Shown here: piece after piece, positions 43,537 to 53,028 of the stretch | Layout of the letters: each line of letters starts with the position of its first letter | Numbering within the stretch: the first letter of the stretch is position 1 | Origin: Loktanella sp. SALINAS62 | GTDB taxonomy: Bacteria > Pseudomonadota > Alphaproteobacteria > Rhodobacterales > Rhodobacteraceae | Direction of reading: 5' to 3' | Assembly (NCBI RefSeq): GCF_018263905.1 | Contig: NZ_JAAFZU010000004.1 | Span: forward strand, 1-64,000 | Length of the DNA: 64,000 nt | The notes under the pieces: model-generated | Database searches by the model: none | The model's input: the letters and a program-made list of their open reading frames with translations, nothing else | What the model was told of the DNA's origin: nothing | Translations under genes and position numbers: made by a program

Positions 43537-43566
43537 AAGGGCCCCTGCCAGATGGTGGGGGCCTTT
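43537..43566 (+). terminator. Terminator directly after rplP
   Basis: A 13-bp stem (43537-43549 with 43554-43566, three G-T pairs) with an AGAT loop; its right arm ends in the CCTTTT run. It interrupts the S10 operon between rplP and rpmC. The next 210 nt show only a 30-codon frame (43668) of doubtful value. Confidence 0.7.
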
Positions 43567-43776
43567 TGCATTGCGATTGCCAATTGGCAATCGGTCGGAA
43601 AAGCGCACTGGCCCAAACGCTTGTGGCACTGGAAATAATTGGTTTACCCCATCGTCCTGCGGCGCAATGATCGGGGTTGAACTCAGGCCCGAACAGTGGC
43701 GACAAGACCCGACATTTTACAAAAACGCTGCCGCCGACGTGGCCGCAGTTCCGCCCTGACACGAAAGATGACAGCC

Positions 43777-44397
43777 ATGACCCAGACCCGATCCCTGTTC
43801 GTGACCCGCCTGTATCAGGCGCCGCTGTCCGCGCATGGCAAACCCATTGACCCGGCAGAGCTGGAAGCGACCTGCCTGTCGATTGCCGAGGATGACGAGG
43901 CCGGGCAGGACTGGTGCGAAGAAAACGACTTTCCTGGGTACACGTCCTATGCCTCGCTGACGGACCTGCCGTGGCGGATGCCGATCTTCAAGACGCTGAA
44001 AAAGGCGCTTGATAAACATGTGAAAACCTTTGCCGCCGACCTGTCGTTCGATCTGGGCGACAAGAAGCTGAAGCTGGAAGACCTGTGGATCAACATTCTG
44101 CCCGAAGGCGGGATTCACACGGCCCACATCCACCCACATTCGGTGATTTCCGGAACGACCTATGTGGCGATGCCCACCGGCACATCCGCGATCAAGTTCG
44201 AAGACCCGCGCCTGCCCATGATGATGGCCGCCCCCGCCCGCACCAAGGACGCCGACGAGGCGCTGCGCCAGTTCATCTATGTCGCACCAGAGGTCGGCGA
44301 CGTGCTACTGTGGGAAAGCTGGCTGCGCCACGAGGTCCCGATGAACATGGCCGAAGAGGACCGGATCAGCGTCAGTTTCAATTATCGGTGGGGGTGA
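43777..44397 (+). CDS. 2OG-Fe(II) oxygenase-superfamily protein (TIGR02466-like)
   Basis: 206 residues. GGIHTAHIHPHSVISGTTYV (111-130) with several His, FEDPRLPM (141-148), LLWESWLRHEVPMN (177-190) with His185, and RISVSFNYR near the end fit a double-stranded beta-helix dioxygenase with a His-x-Asp/His...His iron site and an Arg for 2-oxoglutarate. Such proteins may hydroxylate ribosomal or other proteins; a link to ribosomal neighbours is speculative. ATG 43777 is chosen over 43768. The 3' end overlaps the convergent HEPN-like gene by 20 nt. Confidence 0.75.
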   Translation: MTQTRSLFVTRLYQAPLSAHGKPIDPAELEATCLSIAEDDEAGQDWCEENDFPGYTSYASLTDLPWRMPIFKTLKKALDKHVKTFAADLSFDLGDKKLKLEDLWINILPEGGIHTAHIHPHSVISGTTYVAMPTGTSAIKFEDPRLPMMMAAPARTKDADEALRQFIYVAPEVGDVLLWESWLRHEVPMNMAEEDRISVSFNYRWG

Positions 44398-45070
44398 TAT
44401 TACCCACACTGGCATCGGCGCGACCGGCTCTTGTGTTTTCAAAGGTCTCCGCGGCCTCGCTGGCGATCTTTCGGTAGTTGGCCGCAGCCCTCTGAAGTGT
44501 AAGCACGCGTTTCTTCCCAATAACGCGCTTCGCCCATAGGTGGTGCCTGTAAGCCTCAGTTACACTTAGCAAAAGATAAATGGGTTCGCCAAAATCGTCT
44601 TTGCCCTCAGCTGACTTTTCCTCAATCGCCGCTCTAAGCGCTGTCGGGAGTAACCCTAGAAAGTTAAACTTATCCTCGTCCGAAACTTCGAAATCGAGAT
44701 CGTGTGCAAGCTTGTTACGGATTCCCGATAAAAATCGAATTGAGGCAATATAGCTACGTGGTAGTAAGCCCATTGCGCTGATCAACTGCAGCTTTTGCTG
44801 AAATGCAATTCTAGCAAGCTTGATTTCCTCTGGGTAAGCAAGTTGCCCCCGGAGGATTTCTGACAAAACTTTCTCGAAGTATAGATGACCTTTGATAAGC
44901 TTTTGCCAGTCGTCTCCAAACTTGAGGCATCGTATGCACTCCGCTTGGTCAAAACAATGGATGACGAGCGAAGCAGCAACTTCTTCTTCTGGTGTCACTA
45001 ACAGTATTTCGTCGTCAGTTAGGAACTCTGGAAGGCTATCTTCTTGATTGATCGTCATGGATTTGTCCAT
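44378..45070 (-). CDS. Hypothetical protein with HEPN-like RNxxxH motif
   Basis: A 230-residue, mostly helical protein, antisense to the ribosomal operon and clearly more AT-rich than its surroundings, suggesting recent acquisition. Residues 113-127 read FLSGIRNKLAHDLDF. Arg118-Asn-x3-His123 is the Rx4-6H signature of HEPN nucleotidyl/RNase domains (also in MltR-type and DUF4145 proteins), preceded by a helix pair (HLYFEKVLSEILRGQL). It could be an RNase toxin, an abortive-infection effector or a regulatory HEPN. No antitoxin partner is adjacent. The start is uncertain; ATG at 45058 is an alternative. No close family was recognised. Confidence 0.6.
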   Translation of the reverse strand: MDKSMTINQEDSLPEFLTDDEILLVTPEEEVAASLVIHCFDQAECIRCLKFGDDWQKLIKGHLYFEKVLSEILRGQLAYPEEIKLARIAFQQKLQLISAMGLLPRSYIASIRFLSGIRNKLAHDLDFEVSDEDKFNFLGLLPTALRAAIEEKSAEGKDDFGEPIYLLLSVTEAYRHHLWAKRVIGKKRVLTLQRAAANYRKIASEAAETFENTRAGRADASVGNITPTDN

Positions 45071-45165
45071 ACAAGCGCCAATTCGCTATCCCCATACCTT
45101 CATTTCGCTGGAAGTAATACTCTCCACATCAAAGTAGATCTCGTGGCGCTGCTTTAGATCGACCC

Positions 45166-45194
45166 TTGCCAACCCATGCCATTCCCGCTATTGG
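45166..45194 (+). promoter_or_regulatory. Promoter for rpmC and downstream ribosomal genes
   Basis: TTGCCA (45166-45171), 17-bp spacer, TATTGG (45189-45194), in the spacer between the inserted HEPN-like gene and rpmC. A new promoter is needed there because of the rplP terminator. The same TTGCCA box is used before rplB. Confidence 0.5.
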
Positions 45195-45268
45195 GCGCCT
45201 TCATCATGAACTCCACTGGATGACGGGTGACCTCTCGGGGCCCTCCAGTGATGTGGAAAGGAAATGGC

Positions 45269-45478
45269 ATGAGCGCCAACGAACTACGCGACAAGACGCC
45301 CGATCAGCTACGGGAAGAGCTTGTAAACCTTAAGAAAGAATCGTTCAACCTGCGGTTCCAGCAAGCCACCGGCCAGCTGGAAAACACGGCTGCGATCCGC
45401 AATGCGCGCCGTGGTGCGGCCCGCGTGAAAACGATTCTCAACCAGAAAGCCGCTGACGCGGCCAAGTCGGAGGCCTAA
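45269..45478 (+). CDS. rpmC: 50S ribosomal protein L29
   Basis: 69 residues; two-helix L29 with [20 protein letters not shown] and [17 protein letters not shown]. Start 45269 follows AAAGGAAATGGC; an in-frame ATG 14 codons upstream is not family-like. It begins the operon segment after the insertion. Confidence 0.96.
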   Translation: MSANELRDKTPDQLREELVNLKKESFNLRFQQATGQLENTAAIRNARRGAARVKTILNQKAADAAKSEA

Positions 45479-45481
45479 TCA

Positions 45482-45712
45482 ATGCCAAAGCGTATCCTGT
45501 CCGGTGTTGTCACCTCTAACCAGAACGAACAGACCGTCACCGTGTCGGTCGAGCGTCGCTTCAAGCATCCGCTGCTGCACAAGACCGTGCGGAAGTCGAA
45601 GAAGTACCGCGCCCACGACGAGAACAACGCGTTCAACGTCGGCGATCAGGTCCGCATTCAGGAATGCGCGCCGAAATCGAAAACCAAACGCTGGGAAGTG
45701 ATCGCGTCCTAA
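45482..45712 (+). CDS. rpsQ: 30S ribosomal protein S17
   Basis: 76 residues; [19 protein letters not shown] and the OB-fold hairpin with [15 protein letters not shown] are canonical. It starts 3 nt after rpmC, then 83 nt to rplN without a clear signal. Confidence 0.97.
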   Translation: MPKRILSGVVTSNQNEQTVTVSVERRFKHPLLHKTVRKSKKYRAHDENNAFNVGDQVRIQECAPKSKTKRWEVIAS

Positions 45713-45795
45713 GGACGTCCACCCCCAATTCAACGAAACCCTGGGGCCCCGGTCGGAAATCGGGACATACCCCATAGGTCGAAAAAGGACATCAC

Positions 45796-46164
45796 ATGAT
45801 CCAGATGCAGACCAACCTGGATGTTGCTGACAACAGCGGCGCGCGCCGTGTTCAGTGCATCAAGGTGCTCGGCGGTTCGCACCGTCGTTACGCATCGGTC
45901 GGCGATATCATCGTCGTCTCGGTGAAAGAGGCCATCCCCCGCGGCCGCGTGAAAAAGGGCGACGTGCGTAAAGCTGTCGTCGTGCGCACCGCCAAGGAAG
46001 TGTTCCGTGAAGACGGCACCGCGATCCGTTTTGATCGTAACGCCGCCGTCATTCTGAACAACAACAACGAACCCGTCGGCACCCGTATCTTTGGGCCGGT
46101 GGTGCGCGAGTTGCGTGCGAAGAACTTTATGAAGATCATCTCTCTTGCGCCGGAGGTGCTGTAA
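45796..46164 (+). CDS. rplN: 50S ribosomal protein L14
   Basis: 122 residues, the standard length; [20 protein letters not shown] at the start and [13 protein letters not shown] near the end are L14 signatures. AAAAAGGACATCAC precedes the ATG. Confidence 0.98.
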   Translation: MIQMQTNLDVADNSGARRVQCIKVLGGSHRRYASVGDIIVVSVKEAIPRGRVKKGDVRKAVVVRTAKEVFREDGTAIRFDRNAAVILNNNNEPVGTRIFGPVVRELRAKNFMKIISLAPEVL

Positions 46165-46166
46165 CC

Positions 46167-46472
46167 ATGGCTGCAAAACTCCGCAAAGGTGACAAGGTCA
46201 TCGTTCTGGCTGGTAAAGACAAAGGTCTGACCGGCGAGATCAAAAGCGTCGATCCCAAGGCTGGCAAGGCCGTGGTCGACGGCGTGAACATGGCCGTGCG
46301 CCATGTGAAGCAAAGCCAGTCCAGCGAAGGTGGCCGCACGCCCAAGGCGATGCCGATCCAGCTGAGCAATCTGGCGATTGTGGATGCCAACGGCAAAGCG
46401 AGCCGCGTCGGTTTCCGTATGGACGGCGACAACAAGGTCCGTTTCGCCAAGACGACAGGGGATGCAATCTGA
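46167..46472 (+). CDS. rplX: 50S ribosomal protein L24
   Basis: 101 residues with an N-terminal KOW motif ([20 protein letters not shown], residues 4-23). It starts 2 nt after rplN and shares one base with the rplE start (TGATG). Confidence 0.98.
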   Translation: MAAKLRKGDKVIVLAGKDKGLTGEIKSVDPKAGKAVVDGVNMAVRHVKQSQSSEGGRTPKAMPIQLSNLAIVDANGKASRVGFRMDGDNKVRFAKTTGDAI

Positions 46473-47035
46473 TGCTTGATACAGCAAACTACACCCCGCG
46501 CCTGAAGCAGCAGTACCGTGACACCGTCCGCGCTGCGCTGAAGGAAGAGTTTGGCTATACCAACGACATGCAGATCCCGCGTCTGGACAAGATCGTCCTG
46601 AACATCGGCTGCGGTGCCGAGGCTGTCCGCGATTCCAAAAAAGCGAAGACGGCGCAGGAAGACCTGACGACGATCGCTGGCCAGAAGGCAATGACAACAC
46701 GTGCCAAGAAGTCGATCGCCGGCTTCCGCGTCCGTGAAGACATGCCCCTGGGTGCAAAGGTGACCCTGCGCGGTGACCGGATGTACGAATTCCTGGACCG
46801 CCTGATCACCGTCGCAATGCCCCGCATCCGTGACTTTCGCGGTGTGTCCGGTAAATCCTTTGACGGTCGCGGCAACTATGCCACGGGCATCAAGGAACAC
46901 CTCATTTTCCCCGAGATCAATTTCGACAAGATCGACGAGAACTGGGGCATGGACATTGTGATCTGCACCACCGCCGCAACCGATGCCGAAGCCAAGAGCC
47001 TGTTGAAAGCCTTCAACATGCCCTTCAACAGCTGA
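46472..47035 (+). CDS. rplE: 50S ribosomal protein L5
   Basis: 187 residues; [36 protein letters not shown] and [17 protein letters not shown] are the family blocks. It binds 5S rRNA. Confidence 0.98.
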   Translation: MLDTANYTPRLKQQYRDTVRAALKEEFGYTNDMQIPRLDKIVLNIGCGAEAVRDSKKAKTAQEDLTTIAGQKAMTTRAKKSIAGFRVREDMPLGAKVTLRGDRMYEFLDRLITVAMPRIRDFRGVSGKSFDGRGNYATGIKEHLIFPEINFDKIDENWGMDIVICTTAATDAEAKSLLKAFNMPFNS

Positions 47036-47056
47036 TCGCGTCAGGGAGATATAGAT

Positions 47057-47362
47057 ATGGCTAAGAAATCCATGATCGAGCGCGAGAAAAAGCGCGAACG
47101 CCTGGTGGCGCAGTATGCTGATAAGCGTGCAGCCCTGAAGGCAATCATCAACGACCGTGAAAAGCCCGTCGAAGAACGCTTCAAGGCGTCCTTGAAACTG
47201 GCCGAACTGCCCCGCAACTCCAGCAAGGTGCGTCTGCACAACCGCTGCCAGCTGACGGGCCGTCCGCACGCATATTATCGCAAACTGAAGATCAGCCGGA
47301 TCGCGCTGCGGGACCTTGGGTCCAACGGCGAGATCCCCGGCATGGTCAAGTCGAGCTGGTAA
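47057..47362 (+). CDS. rpsN: 30S ribosomal protein S14 (zinc-independent form)
   Basis: 101 residues, the long C- type: [20 protein letters not shown] contains a single Cys, so there is no zinc ribbon. GGGAGATATAG precedes the ATG. Confidence 0.97.
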   Translation: MAKKSMIEREKKRERLVAQYADKRAALKAIINDREKPVEERFKASLKLAELPRNSSKVRLHNRCQLTGRPHAYYRKLKISRIALRDLGSNGEIPGMVKSSW

Positions 47363-47374
47363 GGGAGAGATATC

Positions 47375-47773
47375 ATGGCAATGAACGATCCCATCGGTGA
47401 TATGCTGACGCGTATCCGTAACGGTCAGATGCGCGGCAAATCCGTCGTCGAGACACCAGCGTCCAAGCTGCGTGGCTGGGTGCTGGATGTGCTGGCTGAC
47501 GAAGGTTACATCCGCGGTTACGCAAAGAAAGACGGCAAGGACGGTCACCCGGCCTTTTCGATCGAGCTGAAGTACTACGAAGGTACGCCCGTCATCCAAG
47601 AGGTGAAGCGCGTATCCAAGCCCGGTCGGCGTGTTTACATGGCCGTCAATGACCTGCCCAGCGTCCGTCAGGGCCTGGGTGTGTCGATTGTCTCCACCCC
47701 AAAGGGTGTGATGTCTGATGCAAATGCACGCGCGGCCAATGTTGGCGGCGAAGTGCTTTGCACCGTATTCTAA
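47375..47773 (+). CDS. rpsH: 30S ribosomal protein S8
   Basis: 132 residues; [16 protein letters not shown] at the start and [20 protein letters not shown] near the end are typical. It starts at 47375 (AAGGGAGAG upstream); ATG two codons on is also possible. S8 is the usual translational repressor of the spc operon. Confidence 0.98.
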   Translation: MAMNDPIGDMLTRIRNGQMRGKSVVETPASKLRGWVLDVLADEGYIRGYAKKDGKDGHPAFSIELKYYEGTPVIQEVKRVSKPGRRVYMAVNDLPSVRQGLGVSIVSTPKGVMSDANARAANVGGEVLCTVF

Positions 47774-47783
47774 GGAGGGACTG

Positions 47784-48317
47784 ATGTCTCGTATTGGTAA
47801 AAAACCGGTCGAGCTGCCCTCCGGGGTTGAGGCGAAAGTCTCCGGCCAGACCGTCGAAGTGAAGGGCCCGAAAGGGACCCGCAGCTTTAAGGCAACTGAC
47901 GATGTAACGCTGACCGTCGAAGACGGTGCTGTCAGCGTCACACCGCGCGGCAAGTCCAAGCGCGCACGCCAGCAGTGGGGCATGGCCCGTACCCAGGTGG
48001 CAAACCTGGTGCAGGGCGTGACCACCGGTTTCCGAAAGGAACTGGAAATCAACGGCGTGGGTTACCGGGCACAGATGCAGGGCAATGTCCTGAAGCTGGC
48101 CTTGGGTTACAGCCATGACGTGAACTTCGAAGTGCCGGAGGGCGTCACAGTGACCGCCCCGAAGCAGACCGAAATCATTGTCGAAGGTATCGACCAGCAG
48201 CTTGTGGGCCAGGTCGCGGCGAACATCCGCGAATGGCGCAAGCCGGAGCCCTATAAGGGCAAGGGCATCAAGTACAAGGACGAGTACATCTTCCGCAAGG
48301 AAGGGAAGAAGAAGTAA
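47784..48317 (+). CDS. rplF: 50S ribosomal protein L6
   Basis: 177 residues; start [15 protein letters not shown], end [23 protein letters not shown] 47784 has AAGGAGGGACTG upstream, one of the best ribosome-binding sites in the window. Confidence 0.98.
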   Translation: MSRIGKKPVELPSGVEAKVSGQTVEVKGPKGTRSFKATDDVTLTVEDGAVSVTPRGKSKRARQQWGMARTQVANLVQGVTTGFRKELEINGVGYRAQMQGNVLKLALGYSHDVNFEVPEGVTVTAPKQTEIIVEGIDQQLVGQVAANIREWRKPEPYKGKGIKYKDEYIFRKEGKKK

Positions 48318-48318
48318 C

Positions 48319-48678
48319 ATGGCAAACAGCAAAAGATCCCTGTTCCTCAAGCGCCGTATGCGCGTCCGGAACAAGCTGCGCAGTGTCAACGCTGGCCGCA
48401 TGCGTCTGAGCGTGCACCGCAGCAACAAGAACATCAGCGTGCAGCTGATCGATGATGTGAACGGCGTTACGCTCGCCTCTGCCTCCACGCTGGAGAAAGA
48501 TCTGGGCGTCCTTGGCCAGAACAACATCGAAGCAGCCAAGAAGGTAGGCGCGGCGATTGCCGAGCGTGCCAAGAAGGCTGGCGTCGAAGAAGCCTATTTT
48601 GACCGTGGCGGTTTCCTGTTCCACGGCAAGGTCAAGGCCGTTGCCGATGCTGCCCGCGAAGCTGGTCTGAAGATCTAA
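48319..48678 (+). CDS. rplR: 50S ribosomal protein L18
   Basis: 119 residues; an Arg/Lys-rich N-terminus ([17 protein letters not shown]) and [20 protein letters not shown] at the end. 5S rRNA binding. It starts one base after rplF. A GC hairpin follows. Confidence 0.97.
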   Translation: MANSKRSLFLKRRMRVRNKLRSVNAGRMRLSVHRSNKNISVQLIDDVNGVTLASASTLEKDLGVLGQNNIEAAKKVGAAIAERAKKAGVEEAYFDRGGFLFHGKVKAVADAAREAGLKI

Positions 48679-48683
48679 GGCAT

Positions 48684-48705
48684 CGGGCGGGGATTTCCCC
48701 GCCCG
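48684..48705 (+). promoter_or_regulatory. GC hairpin between rplR and rpsE
   Basis: A perfect 9-bp stem (48684-48692 with 48697-48705) with an ATTT loop and no T run. It could be a partial terminator or an RNA-stability element in the 135-nt spacer. Confidence 0.45.
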
Positions 48706-48813
48706 TGTCAAACCTGAAGGACGTGATTTGATCCGTCCTCGATGACCGGGGCGCGCCTGCGCACTGCGGTCGGACCAACGGGCGCGATTGCCCATGCAGA
48801 AAGGACGCCAGAC

Positions 48814-49416
48814 ATGGCAGAACGTGACAACCGGGGTGGCCGTGGCCGCCGTGAAGAACAAGCACCGGAATTTGCCGACCGTCTGGTCGCCATCAACCGC
48901 GTGTCCAAGACCGTCAAGGGTGGTAAGCGCTTTGGCTTTGCCGCACTCGTCGTTGTCGGCGACCAGAAGGGCCGCGTCGGTTTCGGCAAGGGCAAGGCAA
49001 AAGAAGTTCCCGAGGCAATCCGCAAGGCAACTGAATCCGCCAAGCGCAACATGATCCGCGTCGCCCTGAAGGACGCCCGGACGCTGCACCACGACATGGA
49101 AGGCCGTCATGGCGCCGGTCGCGTCGTGATGCGTCAGGCCCCCGCAGGTACCGGGATCATCGCCGGTGGTCCGATGCGTGCCGTGTTCGAAATGCTGGGC
49201 GTGCAGGACGTTGTGTCCAAGTCGCTGGGTTCCCAGAACCCGTACAACATGATCCGCGCCACGCTGGACGGTCTGCGCAAAGAGCAGTCGCCCCGCAATG
49301 TCGCACAGCGTCGCGGCAAGAAAGTCGCGGACATCATGCCAAAGCACAACACCGTCGATCAGCAGTCTGACGTGGCCCACAACGCCACCGAAGCCGACGC
49401 AACCGTCGACGCGTAA
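48814..49416 (+). CDS. rpsE: 30S ribosomal protein S5
   Basis: 200 residues, longer than E. coli S5 (about 167). The extra part is an acidic C-terminal tail ([15 protein letters not shown]). [20 protein letters not shown] is the double-stranded RNA-binding core. ATG 48814 follows AAAGGACGCC; an in-frame ATG 24 codons upstream gives an unlikely leader. Confidence 0.97.
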   Translation: MAERDNRGGRGRREEQAPEFADRLVAINRVSKTVKGGKRFGFAALVVVGDQKGRVGFGKGKAKEVPEAIRKATESAKRNMIRVALKDARTLHHDMEGRHGAGRVVMRQAPAGTGIIAGGPMRAVFEMLGVQDVVSKSLGSQNPYNMIRATLDGLRKEQSPRNVAQRRGKKVADIMPKHNTVDQQSDVAHNATEADATVDA

Positions 49417-49429
49417 GGAGTAGATGACA

Positions 49430-49618
49430 ATGGCTAAAACAATCGTCGTCAAACAGGTGGGTTCGCCCATTCGTCGCCCCGAAAAGCAGCGCAAGACCCT
49501 GATCGGTCTGGGACTGAACAAGATGAACCGCACCCGCGAACTGGAAGACACGCCTTCGGTCCGCGGCATGGTCAACGCGATCCCGCATCTGGTGCAGATC
49601 GTCGAAGAAAAAGGCTAA
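49430..49618 (+). CDS. rpmD: 50S ribosomal protein L30
   Basis: 62 residues; [20 protein letters not shown] is a textbook L30 start. ATG 49430 has AAGGAG 9 nt upstream, better placed than for the ATG two codons earlier. Confidence 0.97.
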   Translation: MAKTIVVKQVGSPIRRPEKQRKTLIGLGLNKMNRTRELEDTPSVRGMVNAIPHLVQIVEEKG

Positions 49619-49640
49619 GCCTTTCTTTACCTCGCTTTTT

Positions 49641-49671
49641 GAACGCCCGCAGTCATCCGCTGCGGGCGTTC
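49641..49671 (+). terminator. Hairpin after rpmD (weak terminator)
   Basis: A perfect 12-bp stem (49641-49652 with 49660-49671) with a 7-nt loop, followed by TGCGTTGC rather than a T run. Probably reduces read-through into the DUF1127 gene. Confidence 0.45.
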
Positions 49672-49803
49672 TGCGTTGCAGCATATGCATAGCGGCTTTC
49701 CCTTGCTGTGCGTTGTGCAATGGGGTGGTCGATCGTATCTGAAGGTCACGAGAGAGATAACCGGCCTGCACAGAACGCGGGCACTAACCCGAAGGACGTA
49801 CAG

Positions 49804-50016
49804 ATGACCACGACCACCACAAACACCGCAATCCGCAACGAAACACTGATGGCACGCGTTGCCACCAGCCTGCGTAATGCTCGCGCGCGCCGGAACGCCT
49901 ATCGGCGCACCCGCGACGAGCTTTCGGCGATGACCGATTACGAACTGGCCGATATCGGCGTGACGCGCGGCATGATTACCGCTGTCGCCCGCGAAGCAGC
50001 CGAACGCGCCGTCTGA
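49804..50016 (+). CDS. DUF1127 small basic protein
   Basis: 70 residues. The C-terminal half contains the DUF1127 pattern [20 protein letters not shown] (residues 40-59), then [16 protein letters not shown]1127 proteins are small Arg-rich, often RNA-binding regulators of phosphate or stress responses in alphaproteobacteria. ATG 49804 has AAGGAC 8 nt upstream. It has its own terminator (50042), and a new promoter for rplO follows, so it is an insertion in the spc operon between rpmD and rplO. Confidence 0.85.
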   Translation: MTTTTTNTAIRNETLMARVATSLRNARARRNAYRRTRDELSAMTDYELADIGVTRGMITAVAREAAERAV

Positions 50017-50041
50017 ACCGACGGCCACAGCCGTGATGAAG

Positions 50042-50068
50042 CGCCCTGTCCGGATGGACGGGGCGTTT
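50042..50068 (+). terminator. Terminator of the DUF1127 gene
   Basis: A 10-bp stem (50042-50051 with 50056-50065, one G-T) and the tail TTTT, 25 nt after the stop. Confidence 0.75.
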
Positions 50069-50102
50069 TGCGTTGGGGCGGGCCTAAACGTGCCCGGTAT
50101 TC

Positions 50103-50131
50103 TTGACGCGCCACGGGTGTGGGGCTATACG
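50103..50131 (+). promoter_or_regulatory. Promoter of rplO-secY-adk
   Basis: TTGACG (50103-50108), 17-bp spacer, TATACG (50126-50131), close to the sigma-70 consensus and placed between the DUF1127 terminator and rplO. Confidence 0.65.
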
Positions 50132-50227
50132 CCGCCAGTCGGCGCACCTGCGACCGATTCAATGCAATGCCGCGTGCCCCGTTTCCGTCGCTTCGGTGGG
50201 GTTTTCCGGCCAAGGAGAGAGCGACAC

Positions 50228-50710
50228 ATGTTTAAACTGAATGAACTGTCCGATAACGCAGGCGCCAACCACCGCAGAAAGCGTGTCGGTCGCGGTGCAG
50301 GTTCCGGCAAGGGTAAGACCGGTGGCCGTGGTATCAAAGGTCAGAAGTCACGTTCCGGTGTGGCCATCAAGGGCTACGAGGGCGGCCAGATGCCGATCTA
50401 CCAGCGTCTGCCCAAGCGTGGTTTCAACAACATCAACGCCAAGACATTCTCTGTCGTGAATCTGGGCCTGATCCAGAAATTCATCGACGCTGGCAAGATT
50501 GATATCAAATCCGACCTGACCGAAGACGCACTGATCGAATCCGGTCTGGTGCGCCGCAAAAAGGACGGTATCCGTGTTCTTGCAAAGGGCGACCTGACGT
50601 CCAAGATCACGCTGAACGTCACCGGCGCATCCAAGGGCGCGATTGAAGCCGTCGAAAAGGCTGGCGGTTCCGTGACCGTCGCAGCCCCGAAAGCGGCCGC
50701 AGACGCCTGA
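50228..50710 (+). CDS. rplO: 50S ribosomal protein L15
   Basis: 160 residues; [20 protein letters not shown] and the GQKSRSG repeat in the N-terminal extension that penetrates 23S rRNA are present. AAGGAGAGAGCGACAC precedes ATG 50228. A T-tailed hairpin lies between it and secY. Confidence 0.97.
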   Translation: MFKLNELSDNAGANHRRKRVGRGAGSGKGKTGGRGIKGQKSRSGVAIKGYEGGQMPIYQRLPKRGFNNINAKTFSVVNLGLIQKFIDAGKIDIKSDLTEDALIESGLVRRKKDGIRVLAKGDLTSKITLNVTGASKGAIEAVEKAGGSVTVAAPKAAADA

Positions 50711-50758
50711 TCGCTTGTGAGACGGGGCAACCTGTCTTAAGTAAGGTCAACGTTTTCC

Positions 50759-50796
50759 AAACGCCGCCGACCGGGGAACCGATTGGCGGCGTTTTT
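50759..50796 (+). terminator. Attenuator-like hairpin between rplO and secY
   Basis: A 10-bp outer stem (50759-50768 with 50785-50794) encloses a smaller hairpin and runs into a T tract. As secY and adk are downstream without another evident promoter, it is likely partial, lowering secY relative to rplO. Confidence 0.6.
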
Positions 50797-50816
50797 CTTA
50801 TCCCAAGAGGCCTGAT

Positions 50817-52178
50817 ATGGCATCCGCAGCAGAACAAATGGCAGCTAACATGAGCTGGGGCGCCTTCGGTAAGGCGACAGAGCTTCGTAGCCGCATCTTA
50901 TTCACGATCGGCCTTTTGTGCGTCTATCGCCTTGGCACCTATATTCCGGTTCCGGGCATCGACGGCGTGCAATTGCGCGCCTTCATGGATGACGCCGCGG
51001 CTGGCATCGGTGGTATCCTGTCCATGTTCACGGGCGGTGCGCTGGCCCGGATGGGCATTTTCGCGCTGGGAATCATGCCGTATATTTCGGCGTCGATTAT
51101 CGTGCAGCTGCTAGGCGCCATGTGGGAGCCGCTGAAGAACCTCAAGAAAGAGGGCGAGCAGGGACGCCGCAAGCTGAACCAATACACCCGATATGGCACG
51201 GTGGTGCTGGCAACTGCGCAGGCCTACGGGCTTGCCAAATCGCTGGAGGCGGGCGGTCTAGCCGCCGACCCTGGCCTGTTCTTTGTTGCAAGCTGCGTCA
51301 TCACGATTGTCGGGGGCACGATGTTCCTGATGTGGTTGGGCGAACAGATTACCGCGCGTGGTATCGGGAACGGTATTTCGCTGATCATCTTTGTCGGCAT
51401 TATCGCCGAAGTGCCCGCAGCGCTGGCGCAGTTCCTGTCGCAGGGACGGTCCGGTGCAATCAGCCCGTTCGTGATTGTCGGCGTGATCATCATGGTGATC
51501 GCCGTGCTGACGTTCGTGGTGTTCATGGAACGCAGCCTGCGCAAGATTCACATCCAGTATCCGCGCCAACAGCGTGGCATGAAGGTCTATGACGGATCGT
51601 CCAGCCACCTGCCGATCAAGGTGAACCCGGCTGGCGTGATCCCCGCGATTTTCGCAAGCGCACTACTGTTGTTGCCGACGACGATCAGCACCTTTTCGGG
51701 CGGGTCCACGAACCCGATCATGTCCACGGTGCTGGCTTATTTCGGGCCGGGGCAGCCGCTTTATCTGTTGTTCTTTACCGTCATGATCGTGTTCTTCACC
51801 TACTTCTACACCCGTGAAGTTGCGTTCAAGACCGAAGAAGTCGCTGAAAACCTGAAAAACCAGAACGGTTTCGTGCCCGGCATCCGGCCCGGCAAAAAGA
51901 CCAAGGAATACCTTGATTACGTGGTGACACGTGTTCTGGTCTTGGGTTCCGGGTATCTGGCTTTGGTCGCACTGCTGCCGGAAATCATCCGCAGCCAGTT
52001 CGCCATTCCGTTCTACTTTGGCGGAACTTCTGTCCTGATCATTGTTTCGGTAGGGATGGATACGATCCAGCAGATCCAGTCACATCTGTTGGCGCATCAG
52101 TATGAGGGACTGATCGAAAAATCACAGTTACGCGGCAAGCGTGGCGGCACGAAGCGGAGGGGACCAGCGCGCCGATGA
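50817..52178 (+). CDS. secY: Preprotein translocase subunit SecY
   Basis: 453 residues with ten membrane spans. [14 protein letters not shown] near residue 42, [20 protein letters not shown] (cytoplasmic loop) and [15 protein letters not shown] are canonical. It forms the translocation channel with SecE (gene at 2902). The last 4 nt overlap adk (ATGA). Confidence 0.98.
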   Translation: MASAAEQMAANMSWGAFGKATELRSRILFTIGLLCVYRLGTYIPVPGIDGVQLRAFMDDAAAGIGGILSMFTGGALARMGIFALGIMPYISASIIVQLLGAMWEPLKNLKKEGEQGRRKLNQYTRYGTVVLATAQAYGLAKSLEAGGLAADPGLFFVASCVITIVGGTMFLMWLGEQITARGIGNGISLIIFVGIIAEVPAALAQFLSQGRSGAISPFVIVGVIIMVIAVLTFVVFMERSLRKIHIQYPRQQRGMKVYDGSSSHLPIKVNPAGVIPAIFASALLLLPTTISTFSGGSTNPIMSTVLAYFGPGQPLYLLFFTVMIVFFTYFYTREVAFKTEEVAENLKNQNGFVPGIRPGKKTKEYLDYVVTRVLVLGSGYLALVALLPEIIRSQFAIPFYFGGTSVLIIVSVGMDTIQQIQSHLLAHQYEGLIEKSQLRGKRGGTKRRGPARR

Positions 52179-52822
52179 ACATTATCTTGTTAGGACCGCC
52201 GGGGGCGGGCAAAGGAACCCAGGCGCGTCGCCTGGTCGAAGAACGAAACCTGGCGCAGTTGTCGACCGGCGACATGCTGCGCGCCGCCCGCACATCGGGC
52301 ACCGAACTGGGAAAGATGGTCGCCGGAGTCATGGACCGTGGTGAGCTGGTCACCGATGAGATCGTTATTGGCCTGATCCGTGAGCAACTGACCAACGATG
52401 ACGGCGCCAACGGCTATATCTTTGATGGCTTTCCGCGCACTTTGGCCCAAGCGGATGCGCTGGGAAATCTGCTGGCAGAGCTTGGGGAAAAGCTGGACCG
52501 CGTAATCTTGATGGAAGTCGACGACGAAGCGCTTGTCGCACGCATCACCGCGCGTTCGACCTGTGCGAACTGCGGCGAGGTCTATAACGACCAGACAAAA
52601 CCAATTCCATCCGACGGTGTCTGTTCGAACTGCGGTGAAAAGGCGGAATTTACCCGCCGTGCCGACGATAACGAAGAAAGCCTGAAAACCCGGCTGTTGG
52701 CCTATTACAAGCAGACCAGCCCGCTGGTCGGTTACTACTATGCCAAAGGCGATCTGAGCACGGTTGACGGGCTGCAATCCATGGATGACGTGGCTGCATC
52801 GATCAAGGTGGCTTTGCCCTGA
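52175..52822 (+). CDS. adk: Adenylate kinase (zinc-type LID)
   Basis: 215 residues. P-loop [10 protein letters not shown] (7-16), [12 protein letters not shown], and a LID with CANCGE ... CSNCGE: four cysteines that can bind zinc, as in many alphaproteobacteria and Gram-positives, unlike E. coli. It interconverts ATP, ADP and AMP. Translationally coupled to secY. Confidence 0.97.
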   Translation: MNIILLGPPGAGKGTQARRLVEERNLAQLSTGDMLRAARTSGTELGKMVAGVMDRGELVTDEIVIGLIREQLTNDDGANGYIFDGFPRTLAQADALGNLLAELGEKLDRVILMEVDDEALVARITARSTCANCGEVYNDQTKPIPSDGVCSNCGEKAEFTRRADDNEESLKTRLLAYYKQTSPLVGYYYAKGDLSTVDGLQSMDDVAASIKVALP

Positions 52823-52844
52823 TCTTTGGCGGGTTGACAGGGGG

Positions 52845-52873
52845 TTGACCCTTTGTCGTCACGCTCTTAATAA
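52845..52873 (+). promoter_or_regulatory. Promoter of the alpha operon (rpsM-rpsK-rpoA-rplQ)
   Basis: TTGACC (52845-52850), 17-bp spacer, TAATAA (52868-52873). Another TTGACA lies 11 nt upstream. A 155-nt leader to rpsM follows, where S4-type repression could act. Confidence 0.65.
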
Positions 52874-53028
52874 CGCGCATCCCGAAAGGGAATGATTCTG
52901 GCCAAAGGGGTCGCACCCCGGATGTCCCGAAGATTAGATATGACACCGGCCTGCCTTGAAAATCGGTAGGCCCGCGTTGTGAAAAAAGGGTCTGGCACCA
53001 CGGACCCGCAACGAAAAGGATTGCTATT

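Noticed and set aside
43668-43759. 30-codon frame upstream of the oxygenase gene
   Set aside because: No ribosome-binding site, no family resemblance, and composition like intergenic DNA.
45062-45075. Sequence TTTGTCCATACAAG resembling the GntR operator (the mirror of O1)
   Set aside because: It matches only part of the palindrome, lies at the start of the HEPN-like coding region and is 14 kb from the regulon.
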